Assembly (NCBI GenBank): GCA_963760935.1
Contig: CAVXFB010000006.1
Location: 992,001-1,056,000 of the forward strand
DNA length: 64,000 nucleotides
Direction of reading: 5' to 3'
From: CAVXFB01 sp963760935
Lineage (GTDB): Bacteria; Planctomycetota; Planctomycetia; Pirellulales; Thermoguttaceae
A program made the translations under genes and the position numbers. Of the stretch, positions 54,228 to 64,000 are shown in pieces (the first letter of the stretch is position 1; each line of letters opens with the position of its first letter). The notes beneath the pieces are model-generated. The model was not told the origin of the DNA. It saw only the letters and a program-made list of their open reading frames with translations, and did no database searches.

Positions 54228-56658
54228 ATGCTGGCAAGAAGATTCGCCGTTAGTCTGCTGGCCCTGGCCGCTCTCGCAATTGCAAGCTCGGCAGTTGCCC
54301 AAACCGACAATGGGCAACAGAAGGACAAGACGCTGATTGATCGCATTGACAATCTCGGCAAGACGATCTTCGGCGGGATTTTGCCGGCAGACAAGAACGA
54401 CAGGAACAAGGACAAACTACGCACCGCAACGCCGAAACCTGCCGCAACAGCAACGCCGGATGATATCGATCGTCCCGCCTTTAGTCGGCGAGCGGGCAGC
54501 ATTCTTGATGGCATGGAGCCGGGCCGTCGGCGATCATTCCTCGACACGACAGCCGACGATTCTGGCATGATGCCGGAGAATACTCCGCCGGCCGCATTGC
54601 GCAGAGCCGACGGGACGCCTACGGCGGTTCGCCGTCCCTTGGCCGACAGTTCCTTGCTAGGTGACACCGGTATCTTGGAAGATGCAGGCCGCCACCCACC
54701 CATTACCTTGCCGCGCGATACGACTAGCGGAGAAGGCGTTGCATCGAACGACTCAACGGAAACGGCCGTTATCAAGAAGCCGAGCCTGCCGCCCATCCAT
54801 CGCCGGTTATCCGCGTCTCGGCAATCGATATTCGATACCGATGCCGACGAATCACCAGTTACGGAGTCAGAGACCACGACGGACGGCAAGAGCGATCTTC
54901 CCCCAACGGCGCCGGATCGAACGGAGGTTCCGGCGCCCGAGACGTCGCGCGTTGCAGAAGTTGAGAAGCCGGCGCCAACGCGGCCCATTGTCGCGCAGAG
55001 AATACGGCCGTCGATGGCCGCAGGTAAGTCGATTGCGGCAGAGCCGGCGCTGCGTCCCGCCACGCCGTCGCCGACGACATCGGAAAAGGCGCCAATCGAA
55101 ACGCTGCCCGTGCTGGTGGAGCCTAATGCAACCGTATCGAATTCGGATAGCGATCTAGGCGTGCTCATGTCGCGCAAGGGTCCGTCATTGAGCGTCGAAA
55201 CGCTGGGACCCCGTCGGATTGCAGTCGGGCGCGAATCAACCTACGAAGTCGGCATCGTGAACTCCGGCGAGGTGGCCGGTGAGGATCTGATCGTTTTCGT
55301 TTCTATGCCGGAATGGGCGGAAGTGGCCGGCGCAAGCCAGCACGGGCGCGGTAGTGGCAAATGCATCCAGCCCGGCTGGGACGCTGCAATGGAAGTTGGG
55401 GCACCTTGATGCCAAGGGACGGGAGCGGCTGACATTGAAGATCATTCCAAGGCAAAGTCGGCCCTTTGATCTAGCCGTGCGTTGGGAATATCGGCCCGTT
55501 GCCTCGCAGGCGATGATCGAGGTCCAGGAACCGAAGCTACATCTGCAACTCGAAGGGCCGCGTGAAGTCCTGTACGGCAAAAAAGAAACCTACCGACTGC
55601 GGTTGAACAACGTTGGCAATGGCACGGCAGACAACGTTGCCATTATGCTGATGCCGACCGGCGGCAGCGAAAACGTGCCCGCCACGCACAAACTGGGTAT
55701 GATCCGTGCCGGCGAAGAGAAGATTCTCGATGTCGAACTGACCGCCCGGCAAGCGGGCGGACTGACGATCCAAGTCGACGCCCGAGCTGACGGCGGCGTG
55801 CATGCCGAACTGGCCGAGAAGGTCATAGTGCGTCGCGCCGCTTTGACGATTGATGTGCAAGGGCCCAAGATGCAATTCGTCCAGGCGCCGGTGACCTACG
55901 CCATACGGATCCGCAATCCGGGCACAGCTCCCGCGCGGGATGTGAAACTCACCATGATCCTACCGGCTGGCGCCCGTTACCTCTCAGGCATCGAAAACGC
56001 GCAACTCGATGCCGCCTCGAATCGCCTGAGTTGGACCGTGGAAAACATCGGTCCCGAGGTTGAACAGAGCTTTTCGGTCAGGTGCGCCTTGGGCAGCGCC
56101 GGCATGAATCGACTCCAAGTTAATGCTATCGCCGCCGATGATCTGACGGCCTCGGCGGCGGCCATTACGCAGATCGAAGCCGTGGCAAATCTAGTAATGG
56201 ACGTTACGGATCCAGAGGGGCCCGTGGCCGTGGGAGAGGAGGCGACGTACGAAGTTCGCGTTCGCAATCGCGGCACGAAGGAAGCGCCAAACGTGGAAGT
56301 GTTTGCCTATTTCTCGCGCGGCATCGAGCCCACTCGCGCGGAAGGCGCTCCAAACCGCGTGACGTCGGGCCAGGTCCGTTTCCAGCCGATTGCCTCGCTG
56401 GCCGCCGGCGCGGAAGCGGTCTTTCGAATTCGCGCCCGGGCTGAGGTCGCCGGCAACCACGTCTTCCGAGCAGAGGCGCACTGCAAGCCGCTCAGTGCGC
56501 GGTTGGTCCAGGAAGCCACGAACCTGTACTACACCGATGCGTCGGTCGTTTCACCAAGCAACGGCCAGCCGGGTCTTGAAGCCGTCCCGGCCAACGCAAT
56601 GCGGACGGTCACACGTTCGGATACTGGCGCCCAGTTTCCGTTGCCGCCGCGACAGTAG
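54228..56658 (+). CDS. Secreted protein with DUF11/CARDB-type repeats, frameshifted
   Basis: A protein of about 809 residues. Residues 1-25 (MLARRFAVSLLALAALAIAS) are a signal peptide, followed by a Pro/Thr/Ala-rich low-complexity region to about residue 320. Then four or so beta-sandwich repeats of the DUF11/CARDB type start, each with the pattern GPREVLYGKKETYRLRLNNV, GPKMQFVQAPVTYAIRIRNP or PVAVGEEATYEVRVRNRGT. The two frames change at about 55333-55345, where GAS must continue as STGAVVANASSPAGTL. Such proteins are usually envelope or surface structural proteins in planctomycetes. I see no Shine-Dalgarno at the ATG. Confidence 0.75.
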
Positions 56659-56683
56659 CGTCACTCGAGGCCGACACAGTTCG

Positions 56684-58353
56684 TCAGCGGGTCGAACGGG
56701 CCTGGAGCGTCTGTGATTGGCGGCGGGCTTCTCGAAGGGCGACGTCAAGCATCGTCTCTTCGCTGGCCGGCGGCTGGCCATTAACGGGCCGGGCCGTCAC
56801 ATGCCGCGGCGCGACCACAACATCGGGTTCCACACCAATGCCGCTATACGGGTGGCCCTGCGGCGAATAGAACTTGGCAGTCGTCAGCCGAATACCGGCA
56901 TTGGATTCGTCCAAGGGGAAAATGCCCTGGACCGAGCCCTTGCCGAAGCTGCGGACGCCGACAATCGTGCCACGGCGATGGTCGCGGATGGCGCCGGCAA
57001 AGATCTCGGCCGCACTGGCGCTGTCCTGATCGATCATCACCACCAACGGGATGCGCCACTTGCCCTGTTCATGGGCTGTATAGGTGAAGTCTTCTTGAGC
57101 ACTCCGGCCATGCGTGGAAACAATCACGCCGCTATCGACAAACCGATCGACGACTTCGACCGCAGAAACCAGGAGACCGCCGGGGTTGCCGCAAACGTCA
57201 ACAATCAGGCTCTTCATCCCCTCGCGATGCAGCCGCCACAACGCGGCATCAAGGTCGCGAGCGGTAGTCTTCTGGAAGCACGTCAGCTTCATGTAGCCGA
57301 CGCCGTTCTGCGCATCGATAATGCCGACTTGGTCGACGCTGGGGACTTCAACACGTCGGCGCTGAATACTTAACTCGCGCGATGGCTGCCCCACGGCAAC
57401 TACGGCCAGTTTCACAACACTACCCTCGGCCCCCTGAAGCAGATTTGCGGCCTGGTCGGTCGTCAAATCGCGAGTGGCGCGGCCATCGATAGCGATGATT
57501 TGATCTTCGGCCCGAATGCCGGCCTCTTCAGCGGGACTGCCGGAAATGACTCGCACAATGACCAGCCCGCCTTGCTTGGCTTTCAACTCGACGCCGAGAC
57601 CAACGAAGTTTCCCTCGATCTGGGCGTAAACCTCGTTCAGTTGATCGGGAGTGAGGTAGGTCGAATAGGGATCGAGTGCATTGGCCGCGCCGCAAAGATA
57701 TTCCAACACAACAGCCGTGGGAGCGACTTCCAACTCCTGCTGAGCCAGCCGCGCGATGGCTGCCACGGTATCGCGGGCGTCGGCGCGAGTGCTGATCGCC
57801 CGCGACGCAGCAAGGCTCCGCGCCTCGCGTCGAAACGCATCGATGCCTGAGCGGTCTCGCTGGGGAATATTTTGATTGATGAAAGTCGGCTCACCCAGTG
57901 CGACATCCAGATTGCCGGCGCCTTGGTCGAGCAGGACCTTCCAATGCGGCACGTCAACGTAATGCGCCTCGATCTTCAGCAGCACCTGGCTATATAGCTC
58001 TAGCGATCGTTCGGTCGAGAGCCGCAACACCGTCTGGCAAAAACTTCGGTCGGCATAGCGGCGTTCGAGGTCATAGTGGAGTCGCGCCGAATCGAAGTGT
58101 TGTTGCAGCGTGCTTTCATTCGGATGCTGGCGGATGCGCCTTCATAGTGTGCCAACGCCTCGCCCCATCGGCGCTGCTGCTCCAATTGCTGGCCGGTCCG
58201 CAGTAGATCGGCCACCGCGCCGTGTGAATCCGAAGTAACGCTGAGCGGATCGGATACGGTGATCGTCGTCTGAGCAACAGCCGTGGCGGCGCAGAACAGC
58301 GCGAGCGCCGCCAGACAGACGAAGAAGTGGAGAGAATGAACCCGTCGTTGCAT
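56684..58353 (-). CDS. S41-family C-terminal processing peptidase with N-terminal TPR-like region, frameshifted
   Basis: A protein of about 556 residues. From ATG 58353 a signal peptide (FFVCLAALALFCAATAVA) leads into a helical segment (LLRTGQQLEQQRRWGEALAH). A frame change at about 58128-58142 then gives IRQHPNESTLQQHFDS and continues. A PDZ domain (GLGVELKAKQGGLVIVRVIS) lies near residue 250, and the catalytic Ser/Lys pair is in IDQDSASAAEI near residue 444 and GVRSFGKGSVQG near residue 470. The family cleaves C-termini of periplasmic proteins. It converges with the DUF11 gene (25 bases). Confidence 0.8.
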
Positions 58354-58797
58354 GGTGTCGTCCGTAGTCGGCGTGGCGGATCGCCCGAAGCCGGGTGGCT
58401 TTCAGGCGATGCACTGTGGCGGTAAGGCGTACGGCGAGCAGGCCGGGAAACGGGTCCGGTTTCCCGGCCTACTGAAGGATAGTTCATGATCGGACCCGCG
58501 TCAAAACTCTGGGAATGGATTTCCAGCGACCATTCGCTACAGCCGTCACATCCAGACTACGGTGGATCGTGTGGCAACGGCTATCCACGACCCTGGCGCA
58601 AGTGCACGGGAAGCCGCTTGTGCCGTCGGAGCACGATGATACCAACAATTCTGAGAACAACGCCGACCCCGCTACCGACGGCAAAGACGGTATGCGAGGA
58701 ATAGCCGGACCATACCGATCCGAAAACCACTCGCAGCAAGGAATGTCTCAGCGATTCCCAGTGAGATACTGCGCTACGCCCAGGATGGCACCTGTCC
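58354..58797. other. Gap between the S41 peptidase gene and carA
   Basis: About 440 bases with no gene I can support. Several short open frames exist on both strands but none shows a domain, signal peptide or ribosome-binding site. It may hold the promoter of the S41 gene and the terminator of carA; I see no obvious terminator hairpin. Confidence 0.4.
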
Positions 58798-59925
58798 CTA
58801 CGGCAGCATCGCGCGGAATTGGTCGAATAGATAGCTGCTGTCGTGAGGGCCAGCCGAGGCCTCGGGATGGTACTGGACGCAGAAGGCCGGCAGGCTGCGA
58901 TGACGCACGCCTTCGATCGTATTATCGTTAAGGTTCAAGTGCGTCACTTCCAGTTCGGCCGGCAGCGACTCGGCCTCGACGGCAAAACCGTGGTTTTGGG
59001 TGGTGATTTCCACCCGGCCGCTCTGCCGGTTCAATACAGGTTGATTGGCGCCGCGATGACCGAACTTGAGTTTATATGTCTTTGCGCCGCAAGCGAGCGA
59101 CAGCAGTTGGTGGCCCAGACAAATGCCGAAGATTGGTTTCTTGCCCAACAGCTCGTGAATAGTCTCTTGGGCGTACGATAGCGGTTCAGGATCGCCGGGC
59201 CCGTTAGAAAGAAAGACGCCGTCAGGTTTCTGGGCAAGCACTTCTTCACTCGTTGCCGTGCCGGGCAGGATCGTTACGCGGCAGCCCATACTGAACAGGT
59301 GTCGGGCGATATTCCATTTCATGCCGTAGTCGAGCGCCACAATGTGTGGTGACGAAGCATCGGGGCCGGGGTACTTGATAGTTTGCAGCGTTGCCCACGG
59401 GCTCAGCGAGCCAGTCCAGTTCACCGACTTTTCCGGTATTACCTCTTTGACAAGGTCGCGCCCGACAAGGCCGGGGCTGGCGCTAGCTTTTGCCACCAGC
59501 CGGGCGTCGTCTAAGTCCATCGATGAAAGCACGCCTTTCATCGCGCCGCGGATTCGCAGCCGCCGGACCAGTGCCCGGGTATCGATCCCCTCCATGCCCA
59601 CGATGCCCCAACGCTTGAGATAGCTGTCCAGGTCGCCATCAGCCCGAAAATTACTCACCCGGCGGCTATTTTCGCGGACGATGAACCCCGCAAGATGCGG
59701 TTTATGGCTTTCCATGTCCTCCGCGTTGACGCCGTAGTTGCCAATCTGCGGGTACGTCATCGTTACGATCTGGCCGCGGTAACTTGGGTCGGTGAGGATC
59801 TCCTGGTACCCCGTCATTGAAGTGTTGAAACAAACCTCGCCGTCCACCTCGCCTTCGGCGCCGAAGGCTGTTCCGGTGTAAACCGTTCCATCTTCCAGGG
59901 CAAGCTTTGCGATCTTAGGCGTCAT
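58798..59925 (-). CDS. carA: Carbamoyl-phosphate synthase small subunit
   Basis: A 375-residue glutamine amidotransferase that supplies ammonia to CarB for carbamoyl phosphate, precursor of arginine and pyrimidines. The N-terminal domain has FNTSMTGYQEILTDPSYRGQ and YPQIGNYGVNAEDMES; the GATase domain has FLSNGPGDPE, the nucleophile Cys in GICLGHQLLSLA and the His/Glu in CVQYHPEAS. Family length and motifs are complete. carB is not in the window. The ATG at 59925 is supported by the family start (ALEDGTVYTGTAFGAEG). Confidence 0.96.
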   Translation of the reverse strand: MTPKIAKLALEDGTVYTGTAFGAEGEVDGEVCFNTSMTGYQEILTDPSYRGQIVTMTYPQIGNYGVNAEDMESHKPHLAGFIVRENSRRVSNFRADGDLDSYLKRWGIVGMEGIDTRALVRRLRIRGAMKGVLSSMDLDDARLVAKASASPGLVGRDLVKEVIPEKSVNWTGSLSPWATLQTIKYPGPDASSPHIVALDYGMKWNIARHLFSMGCRVTILPGTATSEEVLAQKPDGVFLSNGPGDPEPLSYAQETIHELLGKKPIFGICLGHQLLSLACGAKTYKLKFGHRGANQPVLNRQSGRVEITTQNHGFAVEAESLPAELEVTHLNLNDNTIEGVRHRSLPAFCVQYHPEASAGPHDSSYLFDQFRAMLP

Positions 59926-60215
59926 AGCGTAGTTTCTAGGGGAGCAGTAAAGTCCGGCGACAGATCGACCCGATAGACCTTTTAACGGCTGCGGGTCTCT
60001 GGATCGCCAATCTTCGGATTGTCGAATCTAGGCAGCCTTAAGTGAGGGTCCTTGTACCGGCGAGCAAGTTCCCTCATTTTTTATGCGCTAAGGCCAACCT
60101 CGGCCATTCTACCGCCAATTCCGGCAGCCGACCAGTTGGGCGCGATCAGTCTGATGTTGAATGGCGCAGCAGGCAGCGATGTGCGGCAATTGTAAGCGAT
60201 CCCCGCCAATTTCAG
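59926..60215. other. Gap between carA and the methyltransferase gene
   Basis: About 290 bases that would carry the carA promoter on the minus strand. I see no gene, RNA or clear repeat. A weak AT-rich stretch (CCTCATTTTTTATGC) lies near 60071-60085. Confidence 0.35.
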
Positions 60216-61031
60216 CTAACGATGGTCGGGGGATAGACCTTGCGGCTTGCAGCGGGGAGTAACCTCCCCCGTTTCTCGCCGCAGTATGGCCACGAGACTC
60301 GCGCCAGTCCCGAAGCCGCTCCTGCGTCCGCGCAACACTCCGAGCAGCCGCTTCGATTCGCCCGCAAAAACGCTCGTCAGCAGCGCGTTGGCCGGTCTGT
60401 TAGGCAACCAAAAATCGGTGCCCACACGCCCCGATGCATGCCCTCGTTTGCGATTCCAACGCCTGACTACTCGCACAATCGGCAGCAGCCGGGTGTTGAA
60501 ATAGGAGACCAGCAGCGGTGTAACCGGCAGGCCGGCCCAGATTCCTTCCAATCGCGCTTGATCGTAGCGCCGATAGTGCCCAAACGACTCGTCGTGCTCA
60601 CTCCAGAGCGACTCATCGGCTGGAACGGTAACCAGGAAATAGCAGCCCGGACTTGCCGCGGCCAGGAGTTCTGAGAAAGCCGCGTAATCGTCGGCAATGT
60701 GTTCGAGCACGTCGGTCAGCATGAACAGCCGAGCTTGGGCAGCCAGTTCGCCCAAGTCGCCCGGCGCCCGGCCGGCGATAAATCGCACGGCGGGAAAGCG
60801 CTGGCTAGCCAGTTCTACCGCCTCGGCCGAGGTATCGATGCCGACGCAGTGATACTCGTCGGCCAACGCAGCGATGTTTGCGCCCGTACCGCAACCGACA
60901 TCGACGATCGTAGTTTGCGGCGATCGTGGCGCGACTTGCGCCACCAGCCGGCGCAGAATCCGTCGCCGCGCGACAAACCACCAGTGCCGCTGCTCGATGT
61001 CGGCGTGAAGTTGAAACTGCTCGGATTGCAT
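60216..61031 (-). CDS. Class I SAM-dependent methyltransferase
   Basis: A 271-residue methyltransferase. The SAM-binding motif I is TTIVDVGCGTGANIAALA, motif II has GIDTSAEAVELASQRFP, and LFMLTDVLEHIADDYAAF is the DVLEH segment typical of small-molecule or lipid methyltransferases (UbiE/Coq5-like group). A C-terminal basic part (RWNRKRGHASGRV) follows. The ATG at 61031 gives MQSEQFQLHADIEQRHWWF, which fits family starts; an upstream TTG at 61073 adds non-family residues. The substrate is unknown. It is 76 bases downstream of the alaC-like gene on the same strand and could share its promoter. Confidence 0.8.
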   Translation of the reverse strand: MQSEQFQLHADIEQRHWWFVARRRILRRLVAQVAPRSPQTTIVDVGCGTGANIAALADEYHCVGIDTSAEAVELASQRFPAVRFIAGRAPGDLGELAAQARLFMLTDVLEHIADDYAAFSELLAAASPGCYFLVTVPADESLWSEHDESFGHYRRYDQARLEGIWAGLPVTPLLVSYFNTRLLPIVRVVRRWNRKRGHASGRVGTDFWLPNRPANALLTSVFAGESKRLLGVLRGRRSGFGTGASLVAILRRETGEVTPRCKPQGLSPDHR

Positions 61032-61107
61032 AGTAAGGGATTGGAGTCGCGTAGGGTCCGCCTTGTGGACCAAGCAGGGACACGGTCCGCACGGCGGACC
61101 GTACGGC

Positions 61108-62346
61108 TTAGTCCCTGTTGCCTCCTAAACAGCGGCTAATTTGCCGCACGGCCTGGCGCAGGCGGTTTTCGTTCTCCACCAGCGCCATTCGCACATAACC
61201 TTCGCCAGCCGCGCCGAAACCGGCGCCGGGGCTCACCACGACGTCACCTTCTTTGAGCAGCTTCATGGCGAAGTCCAGCGACTTCATTTGCGACGCCCAG
61301 GGCTCCGGCATTTTAGCCCAGACGAACATGCTGGCCTTCGGACGCGGCACTGGCCAACCGATTCGCTCCAGTCCTTCACACAGCACATCGCGGCGGCGTT
61401 GGTACGTCGCTGCCTGGGCCTCGACGGCCGCATCCGTGTGTCGCAAGGCCATGATGGCCGCGATTTGGATGGGCCGAAACATGCCGTAATCGTAATAACC
61501 CTTGATCGTCGAGAGGGCCCGGATCATTTCAGCGTTGCCGGCGGCAAAACCGACGCGCCAGCCGGCCATGTTGTAGCCTTTGCTCATCGTCGTCAGTTCG
61601 ACGCCAACGTCGATCGCCCCTGGGGCCGCCAGAAAACTCGGCGTCTTGTAGCCGTCGAACGTCACGTCGGCATATGCCAGATCGCTAATGACCATGAACC
61701 CGTAGCGTTTGGCCAGCTTGACAATCTCAACGTAGAACTCCGGCTCGACAACAACCGTGGAAGGATTGTGCGGAAAGTTGACGACCAGCAACTTCGGCCG
61801 GGGCACCAGATGCCGGCACGTATAGTCGATGTTCGCCAGCAGCTTGGCGCTGTCGGCTACTTCCAGCAGAATCGCGTTTGCCGCCGCCATGGCCACGGCG
61901 TACAGATGGGCCGGATACGACGGGGCCGGCACAATGGCCGTATCGCCCGGGCCCACCAGCGCCAGGCACAGATGGCTGAAGCCCTCCTTCGATCCCAGGC
62001 ACGCAATCAGCTCGCGCTGCGGATCAAGGTGGACGCCGTATTGCTTGAAGTACTTGGCTGCCGCCTCGCGCCGCAGGCTGAGAATGCCCTGGGCCGGTGC
62101 ATAACCATGGTTTTTTGGATCCCGGGCGGCCTCGGCCAATTTGTCGATAACCAAGTCCTGCGGCGGGTCGCTCGGGTTGCCCATGCCGAGGTCGATCACG
62201 TCGGCCCCGGCCCGCCGCTTCTCATACATCAACTTGTTGATCTCGGCGAACAGATATGGCGGCAGTCGACGAACCCGCTCGGCCACTTCAATGGTAAACG
62301 GCCGATTCTGTGCGACAGGTTCGGTTTCGGAGGTGACGTCGTTCAT
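61108..62346 (-). CDS. alaC: Alanine-forming aminotransferase, AlaC-like
   Basis: A 412-residue class I PLP aminotransferase. The sequence follows the AlaC family closely over its whole length: VIDLGMGNPSDPPQDLVIDK, GSKEGFSHLCLALVGPGDTA, PAPSYPAHLYAVAM, LVVNFPHNPSTVVVE, SDLAYADVTFDGYKTPSFL and the Schiff-base lysine near residue 256 in MSKGYNMAGWRVGF. AlaC moves the amino group of glutamate to pyruvate. LL-diaminopimelate aminotransferases are a close relative, so lysine synthesis is a weaker alternative. The ATG at 62346 is used; no clear Shine-Dalgarno is seen. Confidence 0.85.
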   Translation of the reverse strand: MNDVTSETEPVAQNRPFTIEVAERVRRLPPYLFAEINKLMYEKRRAGADVIDLGMGNPSDPPQDLVIDKLAEAARDPKNHGYAPAQGILSLRREAAAKYFKQYGVHLDPQRELIACLGSKEGFSHLCLALVGPGDTAIVPAPSYPAHLYAVAMAAANAILLEVADSAKLLANIDYTCRHLVPRPKLLVVNFPHNPSTVVVEPEFYVEIVKLAKRYGFMVISDLAYADVTFDGYKTPSFLAAPGAIDVGVELTTMSKGYNMAGWRVGFAAGNAEMIRALSTIKGYYDYGMFRPIQIAAIMALRHTDAAVEAQAATYQRRRDVLCEGLERIGWPVPRPKASMFVWAKMPEPWASQMKSLDFAMKLLKEGDVVVSPGAGFGAAGEGYVRMALVENENRLRQAVRQISRCLGGNRD

Positions 62347-62409
62347 GCAGTCAACAACAGTCTCAACGTTGCGAATGAGGGCGGGGCGACTTGTCACACA
62401 ATCAAGCAA

Positions 62410-62958
62410 TCAAGATGAACTCTCCTGAGTCTTTGCCAATTCTACCGTTAGCATATCCCAAAGAGCTTCGAGCGACTGCGGAATCGTTCGCACGCCGGCG
62501 ATGGTAGGCATGAAGTTCGTGTCGCCAATCCAACGGGGGACGACATGCCAATGGAGATGGCCGGGCACGCCGGCCCCGGCCGCGCGCCCGAGATTCAACC
62601 CAATATTGAAGCCCTGCGGCTGCATCAAGTTCTCGAGCGCAGCCACCATTCGGGTGATAGTCCGCGATAGCTCTGATTGCACCCTGTCGCACAGTTCGTC
62701 GAGCCGGGCCACATGCCGTTGCGGAGCAATCAGCACGTGTCCGTTATTATAGGGGTACCGATTCAATATAGCGACGGTATGCTCGCCGCGGTAAACAATG
62801 AGACGTTTCCGGTCGTCGCCCGCGGGGGCCGCCTGGCACAAAAAGCATTCCGGGTCGGCGCCGGCCAGAAGGTCCTCGTCGCGCAGTGGCTGGCTGACAG
62901 TCTTTTCCCCGAGGATGTAGCCCAGCCGCCACGGCGCCCAAAGTTGCTCGTTCGACAC
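62410..62958 (-). CDS. HIT-family nucleotide hydrolase/phosphorylase
   Basis: A 182-residue histidine-triad protein. The GTG at 62958 gives MSNEQLWAPWRLGYI, which opens many diadenosine-tetraphosphate phosphorylase-like HIT proteins; GGGAG lies upstream. A Cys-rich element (CFLCQ) follows. The core has LIVYRGEHTVAILNRYPYNN, GHVLIAPQRHVARLDEL and the HIT motif GHLHWHVVPRW. These enzymes split dinucleoside polyphosphates such as Ap4A or nucleoside phosphoramidates. The stop codon nearly touches the alaC-like gene, and both are read in the same direction, so they probably form an operon. Confidence 0.9.
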   Translation of the reverse strand: MSNEQLWAPWRLGYILGEKTVSQPLRDEDLLAGADPECFLCQAAPAGDDRKRLIVYRGEHTVAILNRYPYNNGHVLIAPQRHVARLDELCDRVQSELSRTITRMVAALENLMQPQGFNIGLNLGRAAGAGVPGHLHWHVVPRWIGDTNFMPTIAGVRTIPQSLEALWDMLTVELAKTQESSS

Positions 62959-63267
62959 AGGTTCTAACTCCCGAAAAGCTGCTGACGCTCGGTGGGGTAC
63001 GATGCTTCGACAGTCTAGCCCGCCGGCTAGCATCGGACAAGGAACGGCTTCGGGTTCCCCCATAATAGCGATTTTCAAGTTGTACGGCCGCGGAGGTCGA
63101 CACTGATAATAGGGGCTGGGCGGCTTTTTCTGCCAACGGCGGCTGTATGGTCGGCCCGGCCACTGCCCGACACCAATGTCGGCGGATACACTTAAGGGAT
63201 TAGAAAGTCTCACAATCCGCCGCAATCGACCCACCGCTTACCGACACACTTTGGCGATTTTGCATCC
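62959..63267. other. Divergent intergenic region with inverted repeat
   Basis: About 310 bases between the HIT-protein gene (minus) and scpA (plus). CGGCGGAT at 63180-63187 and ATCCGCCG at 63215-63222 are perfect inverted repeats 27 bases apart, which could be an operator pair or a leader hairpin. No coding region is recognised, although an open frame continuous with the HIT gene runs through part of it. Confidence 0.45.
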
Positions 63268-64000
63268 GTGATAGATTTCCGCGTCGACCTAAACGTGTTC
63301 CGTGGTCCTCTGGACCTGCTGCTCTATCTGGTGCGCAAGCACGAGGTCGAGATTGTTGACATTCCCATCGCCGCGATCACGGACCAGTATCTCGAATATC
63401 TGACGCTGATCGAGCAATTGGACGTTAATGCGGTGGGCGATTTTCTGGCGATCGCCAGCCTGCTGATCGAGATCAAGTCGCAACAGGTGCTGCCGCGGAG
63501 CGACGAGGTGCAGGACGAAGTGGAAGACCCGCGGCAGGAGTTGGTACGCCGCCTGCTGGAATATAAGAAGTATCGCGACGCCGCCAGTATTCTGGAAGAG
63601 CGCAGCCGCAGTTGGCAGCAGCATTATTCGCGACTGTCGACCGACCTGCCGCGACCCGATCGCGATTTGGCCGGCCAGCCGATCCAGGAAGTCGAACTGT
63701 GGGACTTGGTGAGCGCGTTCGGCCGCATCATGCCGCGATTCGGAGGCGGCCAAGCCGTCGAGCATCATCTACGACGATACGCCGATCCACGTCCACATGA
63801 GCCGCATCCACGCCCGGCTCGTTGAACGAGGCCGCCTGTCGTTTCGCGATCTCTTCGATCCGAGCATGCACAAGTCGAAGCTAGTCGGCATCTTCCTGGC
63901 GATCTTGGAACTCGTGCGCCATCACCACGTGCGGGTAGAGCAGAATGCCCTGTTCGGTGAGATTTGGATTCTGCCGAATCTCGAATCCGCCGGCCCGCTC
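63268..64000 (+). CDS. scpA: Segregation and condensation protein A, frameshifted and cut by the window end
   Basis: The kleisin subunit of the SMC-ScpAB condensin, which compacts and separates chromosomes. From GTG 63268 it reads MIDFRVDLNVFRGPLDLLLY and VEIVDIPIAAITDQYLEYL, the family N-terminus, then LLIEIKSQQVLPRSDE. The frame changes at about 63745-63755 so that the family continues as SSIIYDDTPIHVHMSRIHAR and LSFRDLFDPSMHKSKLVGIF; the C-terminal winged-helix region (VRVEQNALFGEIWILP) then runs to the window end. Because scpA is normally needed, the break is most probably an indel error. scpB would be expected just beyond the window. Confidence 0.9.

Noticed and set aside
58484..58931. 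Small genes between the S41 protease gene and carA
   Set aside because: Several overlapping short frames on both strands, none with domain or start signal; one runs into carA antisense.
9112..64000. Programmed +1 frameshifting as explanation of the broken genes
   Set aside because: The shifts differ in direction (most +1, others -1), have no shared slippery motif, and hit genes of unrelated function.

Overview
The window is GC-rich bacterial chromosome, most likely from a planctomycete of the Pirellulales type. The indications are a Tat-exported Gfo/Idh/MocA oxidoreductase, a TIGR03009-type secreted protein, PEP-CTERM and dockerin-type sorting on a very large beta-helix protein, a fused MFS/spermidine-synthase protein, secreted Trp/Tyr-rich proteins, and two groEL genes around one groES. 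No rRNA, tRNA or CRISPR array was recognised. The lineage is inferred from protein families, not from a marker gene.

Layout. 0-5 kb: a plus-strand run with the end of a VOC protein, a transaldolase-like enzyme, a Gfo/Idh/MocA oxidoreductase and a URO-D family protein, facing a four-carbon acid-sugar kinase (OtnK type); this looks like carbohydrate or sugar-acid catabolism. 5-9 kb: uvrB and a lone OLD-like ATPase/TOPRIM gene with an inverted repeat around its promoter region. 9-16.6 kb: envelope genes (OmpA-type lipoprotein, HTH-plus-membrane protein, TIGR03009 protein, NfeD/ClpP-like membrane protease) and a bioF-like gene. 16.7-25.5 kb: dnaE, nitroreductase, SDR, MFS/spermidine synthase and small secreted proteins. 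25.8-34.2 kb: a tandem pair of 760-residue beta-helix proteins and a 1193-residue pectate-lyase-fold/dockerin/PEP-CTERM protein, probably for polysaccharide use. 34.2-38.5 kb: a minus-strand peroxide-defence group (double-rubredoxin NADH oxidoreductase, rubrerythrin, di-haem peroxidase-like cytochrome, Fur/PerR regulator with its own operator). 38.9-45.4 kb: a chaperone cluster groEL1-groES-groEL2-dnaJ-grpE-fmdB-yacG behind a near-consensus sigma-54 promoter. 45.5-49.2 kb: an RmlD-like reductase and a GHL10 glycoside-hydrolase-like protein. 49.2-53.4 kb: a decayed insertion sequence, two redox genes and two gene remnants, the most accessory-looking part. 53.4-64 kb: housekeeping and envelope genes (DUF456, DUF11-repeat protein, S41 protease, carA, methyltransferase, alaC-like aminotransferase, HIT protein, scpA running off the end).

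A striking property of the whole window is that at least nine otherwise good genes, including scpA, bioF and nfeD, are broken by a single apparent frameshift. This is best explained by indel errors in the assembly, although real decay cannot be excluded. Such genes are listed as single entries spanning both frames. The best leads for new biology are the sigma-54 promoter on the chaperone cluster, the two-gene rubredoxin/rubrerythrin relay with a palindromic operator at the regulator gene, the lone OLD-like gene with its inverted repeat, and heptamer CTARCCA arrays that occupy the ribosome-binding position of two genes.
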